Assembly: GCA_026874595.1 (NCBI GenBank)
Contig: CM049307.1
Location: 33,394,862-33,458,861, forward strand
From: Sipunculus nudus
Lineage: Eukaryota; Annelida; Sipuncula; Golfingiida; Sipunculidae
DNA: 64,000 bases
Direction: 5' to 3'
Shown: positions 47,230 through 58,600 of the stretch, piece by piece
How the letters are laid out: each line of letters starts with the position of its first letter
Position numbering within the stretch: the stretch's first letter is position 1
Notes under the pieces: model-generated
What the model was told of the DNA's origin: nothing
Seen by the model: the letters and a program-made list of their open reading frames with translations, nothing else
Database searches by the model: none
Position numbers and translations under genes: made by a program

Positions 47230-49197
47230 AGGCACAAATCGTAACCGCTGGACCTAGAACCTTGTAACTTGGGATTCTGAGAGGTCCATAAAAAATCTCC
47301 TTGGAAACCAGAAATTAGGTCTCTGTTACCCATATCCTTCGAGCTATGGGGCCCCAAAGTACCCCCCAGAAAAGTCAAAAATTTCATACAAAAACTTCAA
47401 TATCTCATTAACTACTTGACTGATGGTCATGATTTTTGGCATACATATTGATCATGAGATGTTACATCACTTCCTGCAGACTGGTGGCGCCACCTGTATT
47501 TTTCGATTTTTTTACGAATTTTTTTCTCTATTTTTGAGACCTTTAAAAATGTGAACATCTGTTTACAAGTCACAAATCATAAAGACTGGACTTAGAATCT
47601 TAATTCTTGACACACTGAGAGGTCCATGAAAAATCTCCTTGGAAACCAGAAATTAGGTCTCTGTTACCCATATCCTTTGAGCTATCGGGCCCCAAAGTAC
47701 CCCCCAGAATAGTAAAAAATTTCATACAAAAACTTCAATATCTCAATAACTACATCACTGATGGTCTTCATTTTTGGCATACATATTGATCATGAGATGT
47801 TCGATCAGTTCCTGCAGACTGGTGGCGCCACCTGTACTGTTTGATTTTTTACGATTTTTTCCTCTATTTTTGAGACCTTTGAGGATGCTGTCATCTGTTA
47901 GCGTGGCACAAATCGTAACGACTGGACCTAGAATCTTCATTTTCGACACACTGAGAGACCTATGAAAAGTCTCCATGGAAACCAGAAATTAGGTCTCTGT
48001 TACCCATATCCTTTGAGCTATGGGACCCAAAATTACCCCCCAAAATAGTCAAAAATTTCATACAAAAACTTCAATATCTCATTAACTACATCACTGATGG
48101 TCATGATTTTCGACATACATATTGATCATGAGATGTTTCATCAGTTTGTGCAGACTGGTGGCGCCACCTGTATTTTTCAATGTTCACGAATTGTTTTCTC
48201 CATTTTTGAGACCTTTAAGGATGTAGTTATCTGTCAACAGGGTACAAATCGTAACGACTGGACCTAGAATCTTCGTTCTTGACACACAGGGAGACCCATG
48301 ATAAGTCTCCATGGAAACCTGAAATTTGGTCTCTGTTACCCATATCCTTTGAGCTATGGCACTCCAAAGTACAGCTCAGAATAATGGAAAATTTGATACA
48401 AAAGCTAAAGTATCTGAACAACTAATGCAGAGATAACCATAATTGTTTGCATGGATATTGATCATGGAGTGTTTCATAAGTTTCTGCAGACTGGTGGCAC
48501 CACCTGTATTTGTTCGTTTTTTTTTACGAAATTTTTCTGTATTTTTGAGACCTTTAAAGATATGAACATCTGTTAACAGGGCACAAATCATAAAAACTGG
48601 ACCAAGAATCTTCATTCTTGACACACAGGGAGACCCATGAAAAGTCTCCATGGAAACTTGAAATTAGGTCTCTGTTACCCATATTCTTTAAGCTGTATGG
48701 GTCCAAAATACCCCCCCCCCATGAATAATGAAAAATTTGATACAAAAACTGCAGTATTTCAATAACTACAACACTGATGGTCATGATTTTCGGCATACAT
48801 ATTGATCATGAGCTGTTCCATCAGTTTCTGCAGACTGGGTGTGCCACCTCTATTTTTTTTCAAATTTTTACGAATTTTTTTCTTTTTTTTGAGACCTTTA
48901 AAGATGTGGTTATCTGTCAACAGGATACAAATCGCAACAACTGGACCTAGAATCTTCATTCTTGTCATGCAAGGAGGCCCATGAAAGGTGCCTGTGGAAA
49001 CTTGAAATTAGGTCTCTGTTACCCATATCCTTCAAGCTATAGGACTCCGAAGTATCCCTCAGAATAATGGACAATTTGATACAAAAACTGAAGTATCTGA
49101 ACAACTAATGCAGAGATCACCATGATTTTTTGCATGGATATTGACCATTAAGTGTTTTTATTAGTTTCTGCAGACTGGTGGAGCCACCTGTATTTTT
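47230..49197 (+). repeat. six tandem ~340-bp modules
   Basis: Modules start near 47234, 47572, 47909, 48243, 48583 and 48929, each with ACAAATCRTAA, GGACCTAGAATCTT, GGTCTCTGTTACCCATATCC, a TGATGGTCATGATTTT segment, TGCAGACTGGTGGCGCCACC and TTTTTGAGACCTTTAA. The first three carry the perfect palindrome GGTGGCGCCACC at the module end, as does the fourth boundary; later ones are degenerate. Stops in all frames argue against coding. Confidence 0.88.
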
Positions 49198-50374
49198 GTA
49201 TCCGCCAAAACGAAGTTTTGCGGATACTATGTTTTTGACCGAGTTCCTCCGCCGTGGCGGCGTTCGTTTCCAGAGAGCTCCTCAGAGACTAATGGACCGA
49301 TTTTTCCCAAACTTACACCTATTATCGGGTCACATGTGAACTGGTGCCTAACCAATTTGCATTGACCTCTGACCTTTCCTCTCTATCCAGTGTCCATTTG
49401 TGGGTCTGTTTCCACTCATAAACCCTCATATCTCGGGAACCGTTTGACCGATCAGGATATAAAATTGATACAAATGTAGCCCTTGGATTGCTTTATAACA
49501 TACACAAAAAATGGTGGCGCCACCTGTAACCATGTTTGCACAGTGTCCATCTGTTCATCTGCCTTGGGTTGAAATCACTCATATCTCTGCAGTGAATTGA
49601 CTAATTCACCTGAAATTCGTCATGTGTATACATCCAGGATAGCTTTCTTGATTTTATGACAGGTGGCGCCACCTATGTTCACATTCACGCTGATGACATC
49701 CAAGCTTATATCTCGGGAACCGTTTGACTGATCAGGAAATAAAATTTATACAAATGTAGCCCTTTGATAGCTCTGTAACATACACAAAAAATGGTGGCGC
49801 CACCTGTAACAATGTTTGCACAGCGTCTGTCTGTTAGTCTGCCGTGGCCTAAAATTACTCATTTCTCTGTAGTGGTTCGACATAACTGCCTAAAATTTTG
49901 CAGGTTTATACATCGTGGACAGCTTTCTTGATTTTATGACAGGTGGCGCCACCTACATTCTAGTTAACGCTGGACACATCCAAGCTCATATCTCAGGAAC
50001 CATTTGACCGATTGGGCCAAAATTGTGCATGTGTTTAGATCTCACATAGGTCTTTATCATACACAAAACTGGAGGGGTTACCTGCAAAGATTTTTGCACG
50101 GTGTTTGTCTGTTTGTCTGCCATGGGCAAAAATCGCTCATATACATGTAGTGGTTTGACTTTTCTGCCTAAAATTTTGCAGGTGTATACAACTTGGACAG
50201 ATTTCTGGATTTGTGGTAGGTGGCACAACCTACATACACATTTAGGCTGCAGACATCCATGCTAATATGCAACATACCTCACTCTATTTCCCCTTGCCAC
50301 TCAATCCATGCCTCACTATCCGATTTTGGCAGATACATGTAGTCACTTGTCGGTTACCCGTATTCTAGTTTTAA
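49198..50374 (+). repeat. GTATCC-hairpin repeat, plus-strand copy
   Basis: It opens with a 30-base near-perfect hairpin (GTATCCGCCAAAA...GCGGATAC, 49198-49227) and TATGTTTTTGACC. It continues with about three tandem units of some 280 bp containing ATATCTCGGGAACCGTTTGA and paired GGTGGCGCCACC palindromes (near 49513, 49664, 49794, 49945). It ends near CCCGTATTCTAGTT. It matches the complement of 23552-24457. Confidence 0.85.
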
Positions 50375-51149
50375 AAGTTTACACATTTTTCTCTATTTTT
50401 GAGATATATAAATACAGACTAAATCTTGGCCTGTTGGTTAATCTGTTTGATGCTTCAGTTGAATGGGTATATACTACCATTCTGGTGATAAAATTTCCTT
50501 TTGTGAATCTCTTCCCAGTCAGCTGAGCGTCATGACCCATGGGTCACTTGTTTAAATTTATTACTTGTATTGGTTTGAATTTTATTGTTTTATATGACTC
50601 ATTAAGAAATATATTTAATCACAGCATCTGATTTGAGCCCCATCGGGCCCCTTATTTTACATTTTACAAGTGCTTTTTAGTGCACCCCAAACACAATGCT
50701 CCCCTTGTTATTCTTGAGTAGCCAGAGAATAAAGAGCCACCACATTTCATGGAAGGTTATCTCTAATGAATGTCACATGTCATTAGTTACAACTACAAGG
50801 TGGGTTGAAGATTTTCATGTTGTATCAACTCAAGTTGAATCACACTGCTGATACTTCTGCTGCCCAAGGGGTGCCGGCAGTACCCACATTTTACCAGACC
50901 TCCCACAAAACTGCCGGAAAATTCTGGTGGGCCAACAACAAATTCAAGCCCTGAATCACTAGAGAGACGGTCACACAGAGAGGGCCCACATGGATTTAAA
51001 CTGGAATTTACATCAAACAAGACTGTGTGCTCTCTAACCAAAGTTCTCACACTAATATCTAAATATGATACTCCATATAAATGTACAATAAATTATCAAA
51101 ACAATCGTCTGGTTATACTCAATACTAGAACATGCAATACATTAGCTAA

Positions 51150-51305
51150 GTCACGGTCCTTTGGTGACACCTCCCTTTGCTGGTATCTGTTTCCCTGGCA
51201 ACTGGAATATGGCTACAGTATAAAAGTCTTAATGTCATAATAGGTCGTCATAATAGGTCAATGATTTTGGAACCAATCAAAGAGTAATATGACCTGTTAT
51301 TTAAT
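51150..51305 (+). repeat. dispersed repeat, copy upstream of STPG2
   Basis: Partner of 39485-39630. It ends about 270 bases before STPG2 coding exon 1 and contains the candidate promoter words listed separately. Confidence 0.75.
51189..51225 (+). promoter_or_regulatory. candidate X-box (RFX site) and TATA-like box upstream of STPG2
   Basis: GTTTCCCTGGCAAC (51189-51202) differs at one fixed position from the X-box consensus GTNRCCNNRGYAAC, which RFX factors use to drive ciliary genes. TATAAAAG follows at about 51218-51225. An axonemal gene is a plausible target, and the site is about 390 bases before the ATG. A transcript from here would need a short non-coding exon spliced to the acceptor at 51573. 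Sequence match only. Confidence 0.4.
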
Positions 51306-51584
51306 AATTGTTATTAACTCTTTACATTACTGTTAATCATTATAAGTCATCTTTAGCACTTGTCACAGTTTGAAATATATGTAAGTATGACATTTAAAAA
51401 TAATACCACCTCCACCAATATTGTATGTCTCTCCTAACAGCATGGCCAGAAAATTTACCATAGTCTTGCTGTTCATGTTATTCTGTGCTATCTGGTTCTG
51501 CTATGTGTATTCTATAAGTGTAAAATTAACCTGGTTCTACTATGTGTATCATGCCATGTTATTTTATTAACAGAATAAGCCAAA

Positions 51585-51696
51585 ATGTATGACCGTGCCC
51601 CTAGAAACCTGACCAGTGTCACAGGGAGTACCACAGAACATGTGGGGCCAGGAACATATGATTCTGATCTTCCTGCTTCATCTAAACTCAGAGCAG
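51585..51696 (+). CDS. STPG2: STPG2 coding exon 1
   Basis: The acceptor is a T-rich tract ending in CAG at 51571-51573. The exon starts at 51574 with 11 bases of 5' UTR, then the ATG at 51585. It encodes 37 residues plus the first base of a split codon, including the first repeat core VGPGTY. The donor is CAG|GTAATA at 51697. MYDRAPR is the family's N-terminus, which fixes the start. Confidence 0.9.
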
Positions 51697-52632
51697 GTAA
51701 TATCTTTATAAATGTCATCATCTAGATCTGTGTAGTCCCTAGGTGCATTTGCTTTACAAAAATGTCAGTTCTTATTAATTCTTTCATGAGGAATTTTGAT
51801 TATACCCCTTATATAGCTTGTGATAGTTTTCATACAGATTTTTGTCATACAGAAATAACTGTTTACATGTTGTTATTACAGATTAAGAAGACACTTATTA
51901 CAACTTGTTACACTGTTAGTTTTTATTTTATCACACATACAAAATGTTTGATTATTTCAGTGAAGGAGAATACAATTGTTTATTACTAAAAAATAAAGAG
52001 CTGCCACATGAACAGAGGTAGGGATGAAATGGTGATGGTGGCCCTTTTTGTGTGTATGCCCTTCATATTAATTTTAACAGTTATTTATTGCAGAATAATC
52101 AAATGAGTGAGTGCACTCATAAAAAAATGATTGTTTTGGGGTATTATTTTACTATACTTAGATCATATAGGTTATAAAAGCAGGATATTTTGTTATTGCT
52201 GCCTTGTATAAATGTTTTATCTGTCTTTTTATTGTCTGTTGATTTATATTATAGATGGTTATGCCCCTTTTCTATCTATGACAAGTCGTGATTCTTGCTT
52301 AAACCCAAATGACAGTGTGATGGCTGCACCTGGGCCTGGTCAGTATGACCCAGCATACCCACAAGACACTGTCCTGGTAAGTCAGCATCACTTAATCATA
52401 ACATACCCACAAGACACCATCTTGGTAAATCAGCATTACTTAAACATAACATACCCACAAGACACTGTCCTGGTAAGTCAGCATTACTTAAGCATAACAT
52501 ACTCACAGAACACTGTCCTGGTAAGTCAGCATTACTTTGACAAAACATACCCATAACGTAAAGTCCTCTCAGGCTCTCTTGGTTAACATCACATTATAAT
52601 TGTTTATTCATCCATGATCCATTGATACATAC

Positions 52633-52691
<59 letters not shown>

Positions 52692-55600
52692 TACATACAC
52701 ATATACATAAACAGTCAACAAGATGATATATTTAATAATGGGGTTTGACTCGTCAAAAACGACCTCAAATTGGCTGGGATGAGCCCAGTACAAGTTGAGG
52801 TTGTCCCACAGGATGACCTGGCATCAAGTACCATGCTGCAGAGAAAAGGTCTTGTAAGACAGAAAGTTGGAAAATTGTTTCTTCTAAAATTAGTAAATGC
52901 CTACCAAACTCTGTCTAAAGTACTTTACTCAGACAAATCTTTATTTGATGACATGCTCAAAACAACAACGCAATATCTTAATGTTAATACGGTAAAACAC
53001 CACCATTTTCTCAGTTTAGTTTGTGATTAAGACACCCCGTGACTCATTGTTTCTTTTACAAAAGAGGTACATGGATGCCGCTGGTATCAAATTTGACACC
53101 GCCAATGTAAAAAAGGCTCTCATTATTTACCGCCATTGTAAAAATAATAAACTCTAAAAAAAACAAATGATCGCCACGTGTTGGCGCCAAATATGTGTTA
53201 AACTTTGTTAAATGACCGACAATTGTTCATTCAATCATTCGTTTCTACTCCTGCGCTGGTTCAGTTGACAGAAGTTAACCCTAATTGGTTACCACGTGAC
53301 AGTGACGACACAACATGTCATTGGTTCATTTCAACTCATTTGCATAGACCATGACGGCACTTTTTCTGGCCGAGCAGCTACCATGCATACAAGCGGGCTA
53401 GTAATGAGGTCTTACAGAAAATGCAAATTTACAGAGCATAGGGCAAATTCAGATAATCTCAGATCAGTTCTTATGAAGGGTTACGAATGGCAGTCATTTG
53501 CGGCGGAGGCCACATTCATAGCCAGGAAGGAGCCTCTTATTTCTCTAGTAAAACTAGAATATTTTTAATATTTATGCGCTTTCTATAAACCCTATGGAAC
53601 AAAAAGCTCATGCCCAGAACTGCATTCTCATCTCTCAAACCCCTGCATATGACCATCCACCCACATGGTTTCGCTGGCACATCTGAACATCGATTCTAGA
53701 GACAGGTGAACATGTCCCATATTTCTCCAAACAAGCCGTGAATTTTAAACATTTTGTATCCACAAAGAATGAAAAATTCTAAAAGACTTTTGCTTTAAAT
53801 TGTACTCCTTGACTTTATTATTCGAATTTAATCCACACATAGGCCCATAATTTATATAGAAAAGTTCATTTTAATTTCAAAACATCATTTACATCTGTCA
53901 GTTTGGCACCAAGGAATTTTCAAGATTTTTAATGTTATTTTTAACAAAGCAGTTTTTATGACAAATGGAAAACAAAGATTCCATGTGCAAACTGGCAGGA
54001 CACCATGAATACATAATCCTGTTTCCTGGGGCCCCATAGACCGGTGTATAGCCCCGGGAAACGGGACGTCATATATGCAAAGAGTTGTTGTATGATATAT
54101 AGACTTTGAAAGGTAGTGTTACCAACCATTTCTGTCACAAAATTATAAAAGAGATATGTATTTGCAAAATACAAACAATATTACATGAATAAATTTTCAG
54201 TTCACTTGAGTTTGTAATTCCCTGCAGGATACAGAAATTCACATGTAATTGAATCGATTCATGCATAAACAAGGATACTCTAATGTTTAAATACATGTAT
54301 TTATAAGAAATGGAATATGAATATTATATTTTTGCAAAACAAATATGACAACCTCAAATCCGCTAGGACGACCTCAGAAAATTATAGGTCATCCTACAGG
54401 ACGACCACAAATTTTCAAACATTTCTATCCCTGGAATGGAACATTCCATGGCCAGCTTTGTAGTAAACCACTCAATTCAGTTGATCAGTGATGATAGCTA
54501 GTGTCGCATTGACTGACGTCATAAACTGGAATCACTTCTCTATTGATGAATATATTGCAGTCATTGTGAACTGTCTTGCTATATTTTGGATGATTTGTCT
54601 CACTCATAGGAATTACGTGCCAAGAAAGCAATTATTATTCACTTGGTAGTGGGAGGCCCCTGCAACCATTGGCCTAGAACTTTCTCTACTGTTTTGTTTG
54701 TATAAAAAATATCCCTGAAATCATGCCAAGGCGGGTACTGGTGCAGACAACATGTGTTATGTTTGACAGAGCTCTATTAAATTATGCAAATTTTGTTCTT
54801 GTAGGATGATTGGCACTTTACAGTGTTTACAGTCACATGATTGGTTGCTTGTTAGTCCAATGCTTATGATTATTCATTGAATGAATATGCAATTAAAGTC
54901 ACACAGAGTTCATGGATAGGTCAATTGAAAATCTTTTACAGTAATAAAATTTACTCATTTTCAATATAAATATCTGTTCTTAAATTTTCATACTCAGCAT
55001 GTCATTAAACTGTAGACTGTCATCTCATGTAATGATCAAAATTGTCCACTGAAAAATCAAAACCAGATATTTTATGTTTCCTTATCCTTCTTGTAGTTAT
55101 TTTAATTGTTTAAAAAGGTATCCTGAAATTTACCTACCGGTAAGTATTTTTAAATTATGATTGGTCATGTAAGTTCATCAAGTCTATCAAATGGAGTTTG
55201 ATTACCAGTCCAGCACGGACAGTTACAGGAGTGGTTTTGAAGAGTGCACTAACCCACATTTTAGACTCAACATCAGGCCTTTTTGTGAAATATACCATAA
55301 ACTGAACTCTAGGAATTTTAAACCAGAAACCATCATGTTATCAATCCACATACTAAACATGGACATTTAAATGGAATCTATTAAATTTGACTATGTCACC
55401 AACCATAAAATTTAACATTAATGAGTTAATATTTCAGTATCAAGGGTTTTACATTAAATTCTTACCCAGTTGTGCAAGTAACATACATATATATCTTTTA
55501 CTTGCCCTACATAATTTTTTACTTGCCCTTAAAATGAATTATCACAACCATGAACACAAAGTACATTTCACATGGTTATGTTGCACATTTTAATGCATGT

Positions 55601-58600
55601 TTGACTGTAAACATGTTCAGAGATGTGTATCCTAATCATATTTCTCTCTTGTACCATTTTTTGCAGATAAACTTACCGTTAATGTAAAATATAGAGATAT
55701 AATCAATATGATATCATTTCTCCAAGAAATAAATGAATGACTGAAAATTGGTGAAGATTTAGGTAAATGTTTATGGCCATGTAGGGCAAGTAAGAACTAA
55801 CTTTTGATTGTGCTATCACTATTTTCTGGAACTTGCCCTGGGCAAGCAGAAAACTGTTATTGTCAAGTCCTGGTGTGCTCAAATTAGATCTTGACATGTA
55901 GTGAATGAACTACAGCTTCTCTGGTACCCTTTTATCTTGCGTAACTAAATACTTGAATAATTCTTTGCACCATTTGAATGCTTTTTGTTTTATTATAGGG
56001 AGGTAAGACCATGGCCAACAAGTCCAAGAGGTTCAGTGATAAGTCAAAAGATACACCTGGTCCTGGGTCCTACTCACTGTCCAAAAAGAGTGACTGGATC
56101 AAAGAAGATGGCCGCCAGAGTAACTCAGCCCCAGTTGGAGAGAGCAAGTGGAAAGGAGGAATGGTATAGCCTTTCTGTGGAATTAAAGTTTTAGTAAAGT
56201 TGGGAATATAATTAATGTTTCATTTCTAACTCTGTTACTCTGAATACATTTTTTTTTATATTATTTAAACAATTCTGAAATAGGAATGAAACGTGCTCTG
56301 CAGGTAGTACTTCATATAATGGTACACAATATCCATGTTACATGATATTAAAGCTGCATTTCACTTTTAAAAGTTTGGTTTCCGAGTCTTGATTTTTTTT
56401 CCGGATCCATTCTGAATAGATTATTTCATATACACTGTAAATGACAGGCATGTTTATGTTTTGCAGATATCCACATCATACATGTTATATAAGCTTATAA
56501 TTGTCTTAGTCAAATAGTCTTATAATTGTATACTTTTTTTAAGCATTAATTTCTATATCATGTTAAACCTGCCTTCCACAATAAAAACAGTACTTTAGGA
56601 CTTTGTTGTATATATGGCATTTCCTTTTCCAGTTAATGACAAACCGAATCAAGTTCCATCGTAAGCCTATTGCACCTTCAATCCCTACTCCTGGTCAGGC
56701 ATACGGCTTTGAAGAGAATGACGATGGTTCACTCAGGAAACAAGAACCTCCAGAGAGAGATATTTCTATGGGCCCAGCTTATTATAATGTCAAACATGTA
56801 AGTTGAGTAAACATGATAACAGTGAAGTTTTCTGTAGTGGTCATATCACTGTAAACTTATGTTGTCACGGTTACTTTTATTTACACCCCTTAATCCATCT
56901 CTTTTTTTAATTAATGGACTTTCATTCATGCTGAGTCATAGGGATGGATACTATTTACCTTCTTTCATAAGCTGGAAAGACCTCTGAACCATTACACCCA
57001 GTAACTTCAAATTTGACATCCAAACAGTTCCTGGTGAAATCTCCTTTGAAACACAAAGTTGGGTTTTGCTGATTGTGTTCTGTTTTTCACTTTGCTCATA
57101 TTTTAAACAGCATCAGTCCTGCTACATTCCTCTTTTTCAGATACCATTTATTAAATATCTTTGTCTTATGACACAAACAATAATACTTTAACATTATAAG
57201 GATAAGAGGATTGTAAGAATTTGCTTCAAACATTTTTGTAGATTCAAACTAAGTTCAGCATTCAATTTTAACATAAACATTAATACTGAGGGACTGATGT
57301 CTCAACTTTCTTTCAAAGAGGAAATGCCTGATACATAGATGAGTTCTCTTGTCTGTATTGAGATTTTGACTGGTATTTTGCTCTCCAATTAACTACTGTA
57401 TCCATTCTAGGGTTTACTGCTACTTCTGTGTATTTTCACCTTCCCATGCCTGCTTATTGGTTCCCTGCCAAAGGAGAGAGATATACTAAAATAGTCTGTC
57501 TCCATCTGCCTGACACCACCCCCCCCCCTTTCTTTTCCTAAATACCTCTTAAACCCCTGCCACATGGTCTTTTCCACTTTTCTTCAGAATCAGTAAATAA
57601 GAACATTTCAGACTTCAAATTTTTCACAATTTTCTTTGGAGCCAGAGGAAATAAATGAATACTACTTATTTTCTTAACTGATGCTTCCACAAGGCTTTAA
57701 TTTTGCTGATTCCAAAATTTTATAATTTCACATTTTTGCTCATATGGTGCAGAATCTGTTGCCTTTTATCTCAATATCCATTGCACCAGTCATTACCAAA
57801 TTGAATAAGACATATTTTATCATGTTAAATTTGCATGCAGATAGTTCTACCAATGGTGCCTTACTCTCTGTGAGATAAAATGGTATTTTCTGCTTATCCC
57901 AGAATAAGTTAGAAATATTTAAATTTAGGCTTTGCTACCATGGTCAACTGTATTTTAGAACAAGGAAAGGTCACTGGATGTGACTTATGGTTTATTTTCT
58001 AAATGGCTTCTACATGTTAATAAAAATGTTACCAATCACAAAAATTTACGTTTTCAGGTTTTTGCATACTTCATGTTTAATATGGTACCAATATCCCAGC
58101 AACAGCAGGAGTTGTTGGCTTCAAATATTACAGGTGTATTTCTTGGCCACAACTATAACAGCAACCTATTTTGGATCACAGCTTATTCTGTTACCCATTA
58201 TCACGCACAGTATTTGAGTCAATTTAAGACCTGACCCTTGAATTTAATGTTGGTTCTTGCCAAGGTTTTCATTATATTAGGGCATCACTGAAGCCACACT
58301 TTCCTAGTTGAACACATGGCATTGGACCATTTTTGCCTCTAGGCACTTGTTTACTTACATATCCTTAGAAAAACAGTGAAAGAAACCAGATACTTGATAC
58401 ATGTTGGAATACAAATTGTCATATATTTTCTGTATATAGTGTTAATATGCTTATTTTTCTATTATAACAAGTAAAAGTACTTGTCTTTTAATATATCTTG
58501 TCTTATAATACTGTGGTACACTATTGATGTATTTCCATTTCTTCTTAACAGGAGGAAACAAAAACTTCACAAAACTACCGTGGAATCCATTTTGGTAATT

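Larger units (their letters stand above)
47138..50553 (+). mobile_element. composite dispersed element of tandem modules
   Basis: It begins TTTAGCTCAGCTGACTG followed by GTCATCTGAGCTATAG and a GTCC/GTCT microsatellite (47184-47223). It ends CAGTCAGCTGAGCGTCATGA plus CCCATGGGTCACTTGTTTA, the plus-strand equivalent of the family termini at 17 and 32 kb. The interior consists of two different tandem arrays described separately, not the interior seen in the other copies. No protein frame was found. Confidence 0.65.
47027..50952. mobile_element. hAT-like element split by a 3.4-kb insertion
   Basis: CAGGGCTTGAATTTG at 47027 and its complement CAAATTCAAGCCCTG ending 50952 form 15-bp inverted ends with further subterminal similarity (TTTTACCGGACCCC versus its counterpart). 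Without the insertion it would be about 510 bp. The 8 bases outside each end do not match, so the ends may come from two related copies or the target duplication has decayed. Confidence 0.5.

Noticed and set aside
53296-53568. 90-codon plus-strand frame in STPG2 intron 2
   Set aside because: Starts in a promoter-like CpG-richer patch, but no domain is recognised and it does not continue the STPG2 frame.
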